Source: VMSU01 sp031400755 (lineage in GTDB: Bacteria > Desulfobacterota > Desulfobulbia > Desulfobulbales > VMSU01). From it: 28,483 nucleotides of DNA. Shown here piece after piece: positions 1-9,000 of the stretch. The notes beneath the pieces are model-generated. The model was not told the origin of the DNA. It saw only the letters and a list, made by a program, of their open reading frames with translations, and did not search any database. Positions within the stretch are counted from its first letter, which is position 1; every line of letters begins with the position of its first letter. The translations under genes were made by a program, and so were the position numbers. The stretch is taken from NCBI GenBank assembly GCA_031400755.1, contig JANNQL010000082.1:1-28483 (forward strand), given 5' to 3'.

Positions 1-370
1 CAGCGATCAGGCCACTCGGGTCAGACTGCAGTCTGGATTGCATCTTCTTGATATGCTTGCGGGTAAAACGACCGTCTATAGGCATAGGGCCGTGAAAATG
101 GGCAAAGCCGCTGATGACCACAAGCAGGCCGGCCCGCGCGAGAAGGTCTGGTGACAGGAAGTGGAGACCAAGAGAGTGGCAGACCAGCACGAAGCCGGGG
201 GAGGTGAGGGCACAGTCTATTGGGCAGGGCGATCCCCAATAGCCGCGATTGTCAACGAGGCAAGGCCTGGCCAATAAATCGAGCCATTCTCGCCAGCAGG
301 CATCGCTAAAGCCCCAGCCATGCTGGAAAACGAAGCGAAGGTCAGGGAGTGGGGCGTGTTTTAATGGCAT
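1..370 (-). CDS. BioH/BioG-like alpha/beta hydrolase, partial (pimeloyl-ACP methyl ester esterase candidate)
   Basis: This reading frame runs off the left edge of the window and shows about 123 residues. It starts MPLKHAPLPDLRFVFQHGWG and so enters an alpha/beta-hydrolase fold with the oxyanion HGWG loop near residue 18. A nucleophile elbow VCHSLG follows, where Ser would be catalytic; the first Gly of GxSxG is replaced by Cys. Later residues include HFHGPMPIDGRF. The ATG at 370 lies inside the 3' end of bioF, giving a 29-nt overlap in a different frame, which suggests translational coupling. In biotin synthesis, BioH or BioG removes the methyl group from pimeloyl-ACP methyl ester just before the BioF step, and the position after bioF supports that role. 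The family match and position are visible; the exact subtype (BioH, BioG or another esterase) is inferred. The catalytic Asp and His lie outside the window. Confidence 0.7.
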   Translation of the reverse strand, partial: MPLKHAPLPDLRFVFQHGWGFSDACWREWLDLLARPCLVDNRGYWGSPCPIDCALTSPGFVLVCHSLGLHFLSPDLLARAGLLVVISGFAHFHGPMPIDGRFTRKHIKKMQSRLQSDPSGLIA

Positions 371-1505
371 CGAGCAGTCTGTCTACTTGTTCCTTACTGT
401 GTTGGCAGGTGAGGGTCACCCGCAGCCGGGCCCGCCCCCGCTCAACAGTGGGCGGGCGGATGGCTGCCGCCAGCATTCCATGTTGCAGGAGCCATTTGGA
501 CAGGGCCATGGCTGCCTGGTCTTCCCCGAGAATGATCGGCACGATTTGAGTGGTTGAATTACCGGTGGACAGGCCCAAATCCTTAGCGCCATCCCGAAGA
601 TACTGCGCTAAGCTCTGGAGGTGTTTTCTTTCCCGTTCCATAGTCGGCACCAGATCGAGTGCGGCGTCGATTGCGCCCAACACTGGCGGGGGTAGGGCGG
701 TCGAATAGATGAAGCCGGCGCAATAATTGATCAGGTATTCCCGCATATCGGACGAGCAGGCCACATAGGCCCCATACGAACCAAGGCCTTTGCCAAAGGT
801 CCCCATAATCAGATCAATATCTTTGCCAGAGGCCAGGCCCATTCCTTTTAAACCCAGGACACCAGTGGCATGGGCCTCGTCCACCAGCAGGATGGCTTGA
901 TGGCTTTTGCTGATTTCGATCAGGGCGTCCAGGTCAGAACGGTCGCCATCCATGCTGAACACCGACTCGGTGATAATCATGATCCTTTGATATGCCTGCC
1001 CGTGACGCTGTAGCAATTCCCTAAGGTGGTCAAGGTCATTGTGGCGAAAGCGGAGCAGCCGGGCCCGGCTCAGTAGTGTCCCTTGATTGATGCTGTTATG
1101 GCAGAGACGGTCGGCCAGCACCAGGGAGTCACGATTGACAAGCGCCGGGATAAGTGAGACATTGGCCTGAAAGCCTGAGTTCATGATCAGCGCTGCCTCA
1201 GCGCCCTTCATCGCAGCCAGACGTGTTTCAAGCTCCGTAAAGCAGGGATAGTTGCCGCAAACCAGCCTTGAGGCCGTAGAGCCGGCCCCGTAACGGGCCA
1301 AATATCGGCTGGACCCCTCGATTAAAGCCGGGTGCCGGGCCAGACCCAGATAATCGTTTGAACTAAAATTGATTACGGGTTGGCCATCAATCTCAATCAT
1401 TGCCCCGTCCCTGGGGCTTAATGACAGCAAGGTCCGGAGTCGATGCCTCTGTCGCCGTTGTTTAAGGGCGGATCGAATGAAGGGGTGGCGATTTTCTGTC
1501 GTCAA
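342..1505 (-). CDS. bioF: 8-amino-7-oxononanoate synthase (BioF)
   Basis: This PLP enzyme condenses pimeloyl-ACP with L-alanine, the first step in forming the biotin ring, in the cytoplasm. The 387 residues match the usual length. Visible motifs are SSNDYLGLARHP (48-59), GAGSTASRLVCGNY (73-86), the PLP-contact segment LVDEAHATGVLG (207-218) with Asp209 and His212, and the Schiff-base lysine Lys239 in GTFGKGLGSYGAY. The start is a TTG. An in-frame stop lies just upstream, and the next Met (36) would remove the conserved N-terminal helix rich in Arg and Gln, so TTG is preferred although no good ribosome binding site is seen. It is followed by an overlapping BioH-like esterase. Related alpha-oxoamine synthases (Kbl, HemA) are possible but less likely, given the BioH-like neighbour. 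Confidence 0.92.
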   Translation of the reverse strand: MTTENRHPFIRSALKQRRQRHRLRTLLSLSPRDGAMIEIDGQPVINFSSNDYLGLARHPALIEGSSRYLARYGAGSTASRLVCGNYPCFTELETRLAAMKGAEAALIMNSGFQANVSLIPALVNRDSLVLADRLCHNSINQGTLLSRARLLRFRHNDLDHLRELLQRHGQAYQRIMIITESVFSMDGDRSDLDALIEISKSHQAILLVDEAHATGVLGLKGMGLASGKDIDLIMGTFGKGLGSYGAYVACSSDMREYLINYCAGFIYSTALPPPVLGAIDAALDLVPTMERERKHLQSLAQYLRDGAKDLGLSTGNSTTQIVPIILGEDQAAMALSKWLLQHGMLAAAIRPPTVERGRARLRVTLTCQHSKEQVDRLLDAIKTRPTP

Positions 1506-1520
1506 GGGATTTGCTTAGGC

Positions 1521-1613
1521 AATACCCTCCCCCCTGGCGGGGCTCTGTTTAGTACCCCTCAGGGGGGTATTGAACAGAATCCCCGCCTGGGGGGAGGGCC
1601 AGGGTGGGGGTAT
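1521..1613. repeat. GC-rich nested inverted repeat
   Basis: This lies between the 3' end of the mucR-like gene and the 5' end of bioF, both on the minus strand. A central palindrome, TACCCCTCAGGGGGGTA (1553-1569), is flanked by long arms that pair imperfectly. The left arm contains TCCCCCCTGGCGGGG followed by TCTGTT, and the right arm contains AACAGA followed by CCCCGCCTGGGGGGA. AATACCC and GGGTATT sit at the outer ends. The right side has about 12 extra bases. It could be a strong transcription terminator for mucR or a REP-like mobile palindrome. It has no T run, so a terminator role is uncertain. Confidence 0.7.
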
Positions 1614-1687
1614 TGAACCGAATAAAAGGAGGGGGAGCCTTATGCAGTTCGTTTAACCGGACACAACCTGCAGTTACCGGTTCTTTA

Positions 1688-2173
1688 TTATTTTTTCTTG
1701 GCAGCGACCTTCTTGCTCGCGGTCTTGGCTTTGGCGTTGCCCTTTTCTTTTTTGGCCTCAATAGATTTTTTTAGATTTTCCGGAATACCGCGATCGATAC
1801 CGGCCTTTTTGCGGCTGGCGGACAGGGCCTTGGCGCAGAGGGGTTGTCTCAGCTTCAGGCCATATTTTTGGCGATACTGACGGCCGGTGAGTTCGTGGGA
1901 GGCCAAGTGTTTAGGGGAAAGCATCTTAAACTCCTGGCCGCACTCAAGGCAGATGATTTTATTTTTCTGGATTGATTTTTCCGGGGTAAGGTCGGGGACT
2001 GTAGGGCCTTTTGTTTGTTCTTCAGCACAGCCGGATTGTTCATTCATCTGTAGGGCTTGCAGGGTTCTATAGGTAGTTTGCAGGGCAACGGCGATTTCAT
2101 CTTGACTCATACTTTTTGCTGAGCTTTGAGATTGAACAATATCGGCTGCCATTTCAACTAATGATTTGCCCAT
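1688..2173 (-). CDS. MucR/Ros-family zinc-finger transcriptional regulator
   Basis: The 161-residue protein belongs to the Ros/MucR family, which binds AT-rich DNA and often controls surface polysaccharide, motility and virulence genes. The N-terminal helical part (MGKSLVEMAADIVQSQ) is typical for oligomerisation. The zinc finger is C75-x2-C78 followed by His89 and His93 in FKMLSPKHLASHELT, and then the family motif RQYRQKYGL. The spacing from the second Cys to the first His is 10 residues, one more than the 9 usual in Ros. The last 25 residues are a Lys/Ala-rich basic tail that may add non-specific DNA binding. The start is well supported by AAGGAG about 7 nt upstream. The gene stands alone in front of the bioF segment. 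Its target genes cannot be read from the sequence. Confidence 0.85.
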   Translation of the reverse strand: MGKSLVEMAADIVQSQSSAKSMSQDEIAVALQTTYRTLQALQMNEQSGCAEEQTKGPTVPDLTPEKSIQKNKIICLECGQEFKMLSPKHLASHELTGRQYRQKYGLKLRQPLCAKALSASRKKAGIDRGIPENLKKSIEAKKEKGNAKAKTASKKVAAKKK

Positions 2174-2201
2174 GTGAGGTTCTCCTTAATTATTGTGGTT
2201 G

Positions 2202-2253
2202 TTCATTCTTAAAAATGAAAACCTTTAATAAGAAACTGAATTAATCAATTCAG
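2202..2253 (-). promoter_or_regulatory. Palindromic AT-rich leader of the mucR-like gene (operator candidate)
   Basis: Two inverted repeats lie just upstream of the mucR-like start. One is TTCATT-N6-AATGAA (2202-2219). The other is a perfect 7-bp repeat, CTGAATT-AATC-AATTCAG (2236-2253). MucR proteins bind AT-rich DNA and often repress their own gene, so autoregulation is a reasonable inference. No convincing -35/-10 pair was found here. Confidence 0.35.
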
Positions 2254-2376
2254 ATAAATGATCACTAATAAAAAATCAACCAATAATTTGATTTGTTGGT
2301 CTACTGTAATGGAAATATCAGGATTGATGGATTATGGGGAATTTAGATCCTTGTGGTGAAGTCATTACTTGGATGA

Positions 2377-2600
2377 TTATTTCTTGCCGAGGCCCTTATA
2401 CGAGCCATTGCGCGCAAGAAGGCAAAAATATCCGAAGAAATGGATTTGTACAAGAGGGCCCAGCGGATCAGTATAGTTGACTGGATTTTGGTAACTGTAC
2501 GAGTAAAGATTGATGCCCCCAGCCAACCCAATCGGGTCAGGAGTTAGGTAACTTGAGATACCCGACGCTGTAATCATAGGCCTGGCCCTGATTTCCCGAT
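2377..2600 (-). pseudogene. RHS-repeat core domain fragment (decayed)
   Basis: The minus strand encodes the signature end of an RHS/YD-repeat core, SYLTPDPIGLAGGINLYSY followed by QNPVNYTDPLG. A short tail of about 26 residues ends at a stop at 2377. In intact genes this motif closes the beta-cage shell, and the variable toxic tip follows. Just upstream, in another frame, is GNQGQAYD, resembling the FPGQYYD element that normally sits about 25 residues earlier; here the intervening segment is missing and the frame has changed. No RHS repeats precede it. It is therefore a remnant of a much larger gene, not a working toxin. The core motif is clear; the nature of the tail is unknown. Confidence 0.75.
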
Positions 2601-2892
2601 GCGTTCCGGATGCTTGCGAAGCGAATGGCCGGACACGATGCCGCAGAAAGGATGCGCGACCCCTGCGCGATTTTTCGAGGGGGGCATGATTCAAGACAAA
2701 GATGCAACTCCGCAAGGCTACGCATTGCTAAAAGATAGCAGAAGAGGCGGCTAAAGGAAAGGGGGCCTGTCCACTCCGCCACTATGCCTTGCCCAACAGC
2801 TATCTGCATGGGGAATTGGGGCTCTTTGACCTTGGTGCTGTAACAACTGGTATTTCTGTTTCGGTATAATAAATACGAAGGAAAATAAACAG
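2601..2892. other. Intergenic stretch without a recognisable gene
   Basis: There is no convincing gene on either strand. A plus-strand open segment (about 2730-2870) reads HYALPNSYLHGELGLFDLG and then stops at a TAA. It looks protein-like but has no start or known relative that I recognise. It could be a remnant of a deleted gene or part of the structured RNA of the intron whose 3' end lies just downstream. Confidence 0.4.
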
Positions 2893-2971
2893 GAGCCGTA
2901 TATGAGGCCCGTACGTACGGTTCTGTGAGAGGGATGAGGCGAGACCAATCAACTCGTCTCACCTACTCGAT
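2893..2971 (+). mobile_element. Group II intron 3' end (domains V and VI), remnant
   Basis: The plus strand carries the hallmark domain V pairing GAGCCGTA / TACGGTTC (2893-2923). Next comes a domain VI-like hairpin, GATGAGGCGAG pairing with CTCGTCTCACC (about 2933-2963), and the typical terminal sequence CCTACTCGAT. Domain V is about 31 nt rather than 34, and its apical stem lacks a clear GNRA tetraloop, so it looks degenerate. No reverse transcriptase/maturase gene is found upstream, and the space back to the RHS fragment is too short for a complete intron. The segment 2971-3021 after it reads YVLDDGLILVGWDPTV and then stop, possibly the end of a disrupted 3' exon. Confidence 0.6.
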
Positions 2972-3059
2972 ATGTCTTGGATGATGGCCTCATCCTCGTC
3001 GGGTGGGACCCCACAGTGTAAATGTTGGCGAAATGGAAAATATTGGGCTAGATATTAAG

Positions 3060-3088
3060 TTGTCATTGCTATAGAATATTTCCAATAT
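3060..3088 (+). promoter_or_regulatory. Possible sigma-70 promoter for the phosphoglucomutase gene
   Basis: TTGTCA (3060-3065) and CAATAT (3083-3088) are separated by 17 nt in an AT-rich stretch, about 38 nt before the start codon. The -10 match is only partial, so this is a weak call. Confidence 0.25.
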
Positions 3089-3126
3089 CCTCTATCCTGA
3101 CACCGTAAAGAAAAGGCCTTATTCCT

Positions 3127-4857
3127 ATGATAACTCACGATCAAAGCGCACACCTGCTCAGCCCGCAGTATAATAATTCCTCACAAAACGATCCGGATTA
3201 TTTTTTGATCATCAAGGAATTGGTCAAGCAACGGGAGGAGCAGCCGGTTAAGAGCCAGAGCTATCTAGCTTTTCAGGAGCAGATCAATACGGTCTACGAT
3301 CAGGTGCGGTTACAAGTAATCAATAACGACCAGCATCCACGCCAGCCCATCAGCTTCGGCACCTCAGGTTGGCGTGGCGTTATCGGCACTGACATCTTTG
3401 TCAAATCCGTTGATCTGGTCACTCGGGCGATCATCGATATGTATGGTGCCATTGACCAAAACTCTGATCTTAAAGCGGCGCTTGGGGTGCAATCCCCTGC
3501 CGAGGCCAAAGAGAGAGGCTGCGTCTTGGGCTTTGATAACCGCTTTGGTAACGAAATCCTGGCCAACCACATCAAGGCTATCTTGACTGGGCATGGTTTT
3601 AACGTCCATTATGCCGGCGAGTCAACCACTGGAACCCTGTCGGCTGCTGTCCTGGAGCTCAAGGCCGCCTTCTCCATCAATCTGACCCCCAGTCATAACC
3701 CGCTCCAGTACGCCGGGTTCAAGTTTAACGCTGCCGACGCCGGGCCCGCCGCCCCGGTGATTACCGACTGGATCACCAAGCGGGCTAACGATTTGCTGGA
3801 TCAGCCCAGTCCGGCCCCAATTCCCGCTAGGCCTGAGCTCTGCCATGCTTGCGATGCCCTGCTTCTTTGGAAGTCTTTGGTAGGCAAGGGCAGGGCACTG
3901 CACAGCCTGGATTATGATTCTATCATGGCGCGATTCAGTCAGCGTCAGGATGTCGCGGTCGTGGTTGACTGCGTGCATGGCGCCAGTCGGGTCCATGTTG
4001 AAGAGCTTTTTGCCGGGATCAAGACCCCTCGCCTACAATTTTTACGAAAACAGGCCGATCCCACCTTTGGCGGTATCGCACCAGAGCCTTCCACCGCCAA
4101 CCTGGCACTACTGCGAAATGCCTTAGCCACGATGGCGGAGCCCTTGAAGTTCGGGGTGATCATGGATCCGGATGCCGATCGCATCCGCTTCACTGATCAG
4201 CACACCGAGATCACCATGAACCAATTTGGCGCCATGGCCTACCATTTCCTCCATGAAGTCAAGGGGAAGAAGGGCATGGTCGCCAAGACCGTGGCCACCA
4301 GCAATTTCGCTAATGCCATTGCCCAGGCCTTGCAAGAGGAGGTCTTTGAGCCCAAGGTTGGCTTTAAAGAGTTCAAACCAGTCATCGACAAGGCTTTGGT
4401 CTGTTTTGAAGAATCGGATGGCATCACCGTGATTGGCCACACCCCGGAAAAAGATGCCTATATCGGCCTCCTGTTGGCCCTTGATATGGTCCTTACCCTT
4501 AATAAAACATTAGGCGATTATCTGGCGGAATTGCAACAGACCTACGGTCTCTATGTCCCGGACAAGGACGGGGTCACGGTCTCCCAGCAGGGCAAGGCCC
4601 TGACCGGCACCCTGGCCGGACTTGACCGTTATAGCGAGGGTGTTGTGCTGGATGTGGGCGGCCAACAACGGACCATTGTCAAAACGATCACTATCGATGG
4701 TCATAAACTGATTTTAGACGATGACTCTTGGATCATGATCAGGCCCTCGGGCACTGAGCCCAAGATTCGTTTCTATGTGGAAGCCCGTAACCATGAGGGA
4801 AAGAACGCCCTATTTGCAACGGCCCGGACGATGCTTCACGAACTTGGTCTCTTGTGA
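3127..4857 (+). CDS. pgm: Phosphoglucomutase (alpha-D-phosphohexomutase family)
   Basis: The enzyme interconverts glucose-1-phosphate and glucose-6-phosphate in the cytoplasm, linking glycolysis to glycogen and sugar-nucleotide synthesis. The four family landmarks are all present: GTSGWRG (78-84), the phosphoserine loop TPSHNP (187-192, Ser189), the metal-binding loop DPDADR (347-352), and the phosphate-binding RPSGTEPKIRF (539-549). The sugar-specificity loop CFEESDGI (426-433) favours glucose phosphate. At 576 residues it has the length of the large PGM type rather than the roughly 460-residue PMM/PGM type. An A/G-rich AAAAGG lies about 10 nt upstream of the ATG. It is transcribed away from the decayed region and ends at a hairpin. 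A phosphomannomutase activity cannot be excluded. Confidence 0.9.
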   Translation: MITHDQSAHLLSPQYNNSSQNDPDYFLIIKELVKQREEQPVKSQSYLAFQEQINTVYDQVRLQVINNDQHPRQPISFGTSGWRGVIGTDIFVKSVDLVTRAIIDMYGAIDQNSDLKAALGVQSPAEAKERGCVLGFDNRFGNEILANHIKAILTGHGFNVHYAGESTTGTLSAAVLELKAAFSINLTPSHNPLQYAGFKFNAADAGPAAPVITDWITKRANDLLDQPSPAPIPARPELCHACDALLLWKSLVGKGRALHSLDYDSIMARFSQRQDVAVVVDCVHGASRVHVEELFAGIKTPRLQFLRKQADPTFGGIAPEPSTANLALLRNALATMAEPLKFGVIMDPDADRIRFTDQHTEITMNQFGAMAYHFLHEVKGKKGMVAKTVATSNFANAIAQALQEEVFEPKVGFKEFKPVIDKALVCFEESDGITVIGHTPEKDAYIGLLLALDMVLTLNKTLGDYLAELQQTYGLYVPDKDGVTVSQQGKALTGTLAGLDRYSEGVVLDVGGQQRTIVKTITIDGHKLILDDDSWIMIRPSGTEPKIRFYVEARNHEGKNALFATARTMLHELGLL

Positions 4858-4890
4858 TGCATGTTTTTAACGGAATAAACATTCCATCAC
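4854..4890 (+). terminator. Stem-loop overlapping the phosphoglucomutase stop codon
   Basis: GTGATG (4854-4859) pairs with CATCAC (4885-4890), and ATGTTT (4861-4866) pairs with AAACAT (4877-4882), with a small C/TC internal loop and a 10-nt loop. The stem is 12 bp. No T tract follows, so it may be a terminator that needs a factor, or an mRNA-stabilising hairpin. Confidence 0.4.
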
Positions 4891-4920
4891 TTATCGATAA
4901 ATCTTAACTTAAAAAAAATT

Positions 4921-6051
4921 ATGGCAAAACGCATTGTCCTTACCATCCTTGGCTTGCTCATCATCGTCGGCGCCATTGCCGGGGTCAAAGTCCTACAGAT
5001 CCGCACCATGATTGATCAGGGCGGTAAGCTCGCGCAGCCGCCGGAGACGGTGAGTACGGCATCGGTCCGTTTGGAATCATGGGAGTCGGTCATCACGGCG
5101 GTCGCCTCCTTGGAGGCGGTACAGGGCGTGACGGTGGCCGCCGAGCAGCCTGGCAAGGTCGTGAACATCGCCTTCGTCCCTGGGGCCTTTGTCAAAAAAG
5201 GTGATTTGTTGGCCCAGCTTGACAGCACCGCCGAAGAGGCCCAGTTGCGCGCCATCCAAAGCAGTCGGAATCTGGCCCAGACCAACCTGCGCCGCCTGGC
5301 CGGCCTGGTAAGCAAGGGACTCATTGCCCAGGCCGACTATGACAATGCTGAGGCCAGTTTCAAGCAGGCTGCGGCCCAGGCCGATAATGTCCGGGCCATC
5401 ATCGAAAAGAAGAACATCCATGCCCCCTTTAGCGGGCGGCTGGGAGTCCGTTTGATCAATCTGGGCCAGATGCTGCGTGAGGGTGAGGCGATCGTCTCCT
5501 TACAGGTCCTCGATCCGATCTTTGTCAATTTTATGCTGCCGCAGCAGGAACTTGGCCGCATTAAGACCGGCCTGACAGTGCGTTTGAGTGGCGATGGCTT
5601 TGGCAGCCAACCGCTGGTCGGCGAGATCACCACGATTGATCCGCAGGTGGATGAGGTCACCCGCAATATCCGGGTGCAGGCCACGGTGGCCAACAAGGAA
5701 GAACTCCTGCGGCCCGGTATGTATGCGAGTGCCGCGGTGGTACTGCCGGTGCGGGCCGAAGTGTTCACCATCCCTGGCACCGCCGTCCTCTATGCCCCGT
5801 ACAGCGATTCGGTCTTTGTGCTTGAGGAAAAAAAAGATGAAAAAAGCGGCAGCAGTGGCCAAGCACTACGTCAGCAGTTTGTCCGCTTGGGTGAAAAACG
5901 CGGCGATTTTGTGGTGGTGCTCTCCGGCCTGCATGAAGGAGAAACCGTTGCCAGCACCGGGGTATTCAAACTGCGCAACGGCCAAGCCGTTGTGGTCGAT
6001 AACAGCCATTCGCCCACTTTTGAGATGAATCCAAAGCCGGAAAACAACTAA
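4921..6051 (+). CDS. RND efflux pump periplasmic adaptor (membrane fusion protein)
   Basis: This 376-residue HlyD/AcrA-type adaptor bridges the inner-membrane pump and the outer-membrane channel. One N-terminal membrane anchor spans about residues 5-27 (IVLTILGLLIIVGAIAGVKV); there is no lipobox Cys, so it is anchored rather than lipidated. The first lipoyl half ends near GAFVKKGDLLAQLD (88-101). A coiled-coil hairpin of only about 60 residues follows (101-165), and the second lipoyl half is APFSGRLGVRLINLGQML (168-185). Beta-barrel and membrane-proximal domains fill the rest, with a Lys/Ser-rich insertion near 303-315 (EEKKDEKSGSSG). The ribosome binding site is weak. It is first in a three-gene operon and lies 44 nt ahead of the pump. 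The substrate cannot be deduced. Confidence 0.9.
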   Translation: MAKRIVLTILGLLIIVGAIAGVKVLQIRTMIDQGGKLAQPPETVSTASVRLESWESVITAVASLEAVQGVTVAAEQPGKVVNIAFVPGAFVKKGDLLAQLDSTAEEAQLRAIQSSRNLAQTNLRRLAGLVSKGLIAQADYDNAEASFKQAAAQADNVRAIIEKKNIHAPFSGRLGVRLINLGQMLREGEAIVSLQVLDPIFVNFMLPQQELGRIKTGLTVRLSGDGFGSQPLVGEITTIDPQVDEVTRNIRVQATVANKEELLRPGMYASAAVVLPVRAEVFTIPGTAVLYAPYSDSVFVLEEKKDEKSGSSGQALRQQFVRLGEKRGDFVVVLSGLHEGETVASTGVFKLRNGQAVVVDNSHSPTFEMNPKPENN

Positions 6052-6095
6052 CATTGCGGACTCGCTTCGCTTAAATCCCCCATCCGTGCCGCCTC

Positions 6096-9000
6096 ATGAA
6101 CTTTACTGACCTCTTTATCCGCCGACCTGTCCTCGCCATGGTGATCAGCCTGATCATCATCATCGCCGGGCTACAGGCCATTAAGTCGTTAAATGTCCGC
6201 CAGTATCCCCGCAGTGAAAATTCGACCGTGACGGTGACCACTGTCTATGTCGGGGCCAGTGCCGAACTGGTGCGGGGCTTCATCAGCACGCCACTGGAGA
6301 GGGCCATTGCCGCCGCTGACGGCATCGACTACCTGCAGTCGCAGAGTTCTCAAGGGGTGTCAACCATCAGTGTCCGTCTGAAACTCAACTACGACGCCAC
6401 CAAGGCCCTGGCCGAAATCAGCTCCAAGGTCGATCAGGTCCGGGCTGACCTGCCGCCAGAGGCCGAGGTGCCGATCATCAATATCGAATCGGCCGACAGC
6501 AAGTTTGCTTCGGCTTACTTGAGCTTTACTTCCGACGTCCTGCGCCAAAATGAAATCACCGATTACCTGGGGCGGACTGTGCAGCCGCGACTCTCCGCCC
6601 TTACCGGGGTGCAACGTGCCGATATCCTTGGCGCCCGCACCTTTGCCATGCGCATCTGGCTCAAACCTGAGAGACTGGCCGCCTACAACATCAGTCCGGT
6701 GCAGGTACGCCAGGCCCTGGCCGCCAACAACTATCTTTCGGCCCTGGGCCGCACCAAGGGCTCCCTGCTTCAGGTCAACCTCACCGCCGATACCGATTTG
6801 CGTTCGGTCCCAGAGTTCAAGCGCCTCGTGGTCCGTGAGCAGAATGGCGCCACGGTCCGCATTGAGGATATCGGCGACGTAGTCCTGGGTGCCGAAGACT
6901 ATGACACTGAGGTCCGTTTTTCCGGCCAGACCGCCGTCTTTATGGGTATCTGGCCCCTGCCTAATGCCAACTCACTTGATGTCATCAAGCTGGTCCGGGC
7001 CGAGATGGCTGCCATCCAAAAGGACCTGCCCAGCGGCATGGCGGCTCGTCTTGCCTATGACGGCACCAACTACATCAACAACGCCATCCATGAGGTCATC
7101 AAGACACTCGGCGACACCCTGCTCATCGTCGTCGTGATTATCTTCCTTTTTCTGGGGTCTTTCCGTTCGGTATTAATTCCGGTGGTGGCCATCCCCCTAT
7201 CGTTAATCGGGGCCGTCTTTCTTATGCAGTCCTTCGGCTTCACTATCAACCTGCTTACCTTGCTGGCCATCGTCCTTTCAGTCGGTCTGGTGGTCGACGA
7301 CGCCATTGTTGTGGTCGAAAACGTCGAACGTCATCTGCGTGCCGGCCTCACCCCCTTTGATGCCGCTATCCTTGGCGCCCGTGAACTGGTCGGGCCAATC
7401 ATCGCTATGACCATTACCCTGGCCGCAGTCTATGCCCCCATTGGTCTGCAGGGCGGCCTCACCGGTTCGCTCTTTCGCGAATTTGCCTTTACCCTGGCCG
7501 GGGCGGTGACCATCTCCGGGGTGGTGGCGCTGACCCTGTCGCCGATGATGTCGGCCAAACTCTTGCGGCCAGGCCTTGCCGAGCACGGTCTGGCCGGCCG
7601 CATCAATCGTGGCTTCGACCGGCTAAAGGCCATGTATGGCCGCCTGCTTGACGGCACCCTGCGCAGTCGTCCGGCGGTTTACCTGGTTTGGCTGGTGGTC
7701 AGTCTGTTGGCAGTGCCCATGTTCGTGATGTCGCCGGTTGAACTGGCGCCCACCGAGGACCAGGGTGTCATTTTCGGTATTCTTGATGCGGCGGCCAACT
7801 CCACTCTGGATCAAACCAGCCGTTATGCCGCCGCCGCCAATCAGGTCTTTCTTGAAGTCCCCGAGACCAACTTTACTTTCCAGATCACCAGACCATCGTC
7901 TGGATTCGGCGGCATGGTGCTCAAACCTTGGGCCGAACGGCAACGCACCGTCTTTCAGGTCTTGCCCGAGGTGCAGAAAAAACTTAGTAGCATCCCCGGC
8001 ATCCGGATGTTTCCGGTGACGCCGCCGGCCTTGCCTGGTGGCGGTCAATTTCCGGTGGAGTTTATCCTGGCCTCAACGGCCGAACCGGCCCAGATCCTGG
8101 AATTCGCCCAGCAGTTGCAGATGAAGGCCATGAAGAGCGGCATGTTTGCCTTCCCGCCAATTATCGACATGAAGATCGATCAACCGCAAGCGGAGTTGGT
8201 CATTGATCGCGACAAGGTGGCGGATCTTGGTCTCAACCTGCAGCAGGTCGGTGCTGATATCGGCTCGCTGGTCGGCGGCAATTTCGTCAACCGCTTTGAT
8301 ATAGCCGGGCGCAGCTACAAGGTCATTCCCCAGATCCAGCGCCTTGATCGCCTGAACCCTGATCAGTTGCAGAACATCTATATCACCGGACCGGGGGGGC
8401 AGATGGTGCCCCTGTCCAGTCTGGCCACTATCCGTAATTCAACGGTGCCGCGCTCATTGAACCGTTTTCAGCAGATGAATGCCGTGACCATCAGCGGCGT
8501 CAGTCAGCGTCCTTTAGATGAAGGGCTGCGCTTCCTGGAAGACGAGGCCGCCAAAATTCTGCCCAAGGGCTATGTCTTGGACTACACCGGCGAGTCGCGA
8601 CAACTGCGCAGTGAAGGCAACCGTTTTCTGCCGGCCTTTGGCCTGGCGGTGGTGCTGATCTTTTTGGTATTGGCCGCCCAGTTCAACAGCTTCCGGGACC
8701 CATTCGTCATTCTGGCCGGGTCGGTGCCGCTGGCCATGTTCGGGGCGCTCATCTTTACCTTTTTGAAGATGCCCAATCCCAACATACCCTTTTGGACAAC
8801 AGGCTGGACCACCACCTTGAACATCTACTCACAGGTAGGCCTGGTGACCTTGGTTGGTCTGATCTCGAAAAACGGCATCCTGATCGTTGAATTCGCCAAT
8901 AAACTGCAGGAAAAGGGGAAGACAAAACTTGAGGCGATCCGCGAGGCCTCGCTCACCCGCTTGCGGCCTATTCTGATGACCAGCTGCGCCACCGTGGCCG

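Noticed and set aside
1549..1761. Minus-strand 70-codon frame
   Set aside because: It overlaps the mucR C-terminus in another frame and runs into the GC-rich repeat; no coding evidence.
5588..6028. Open frame of 146 codons on the plus strand
   Set aside because: It is an out-of-frame reading of the adaptor gene, rich in Arg/Pro/Ser without a fold.
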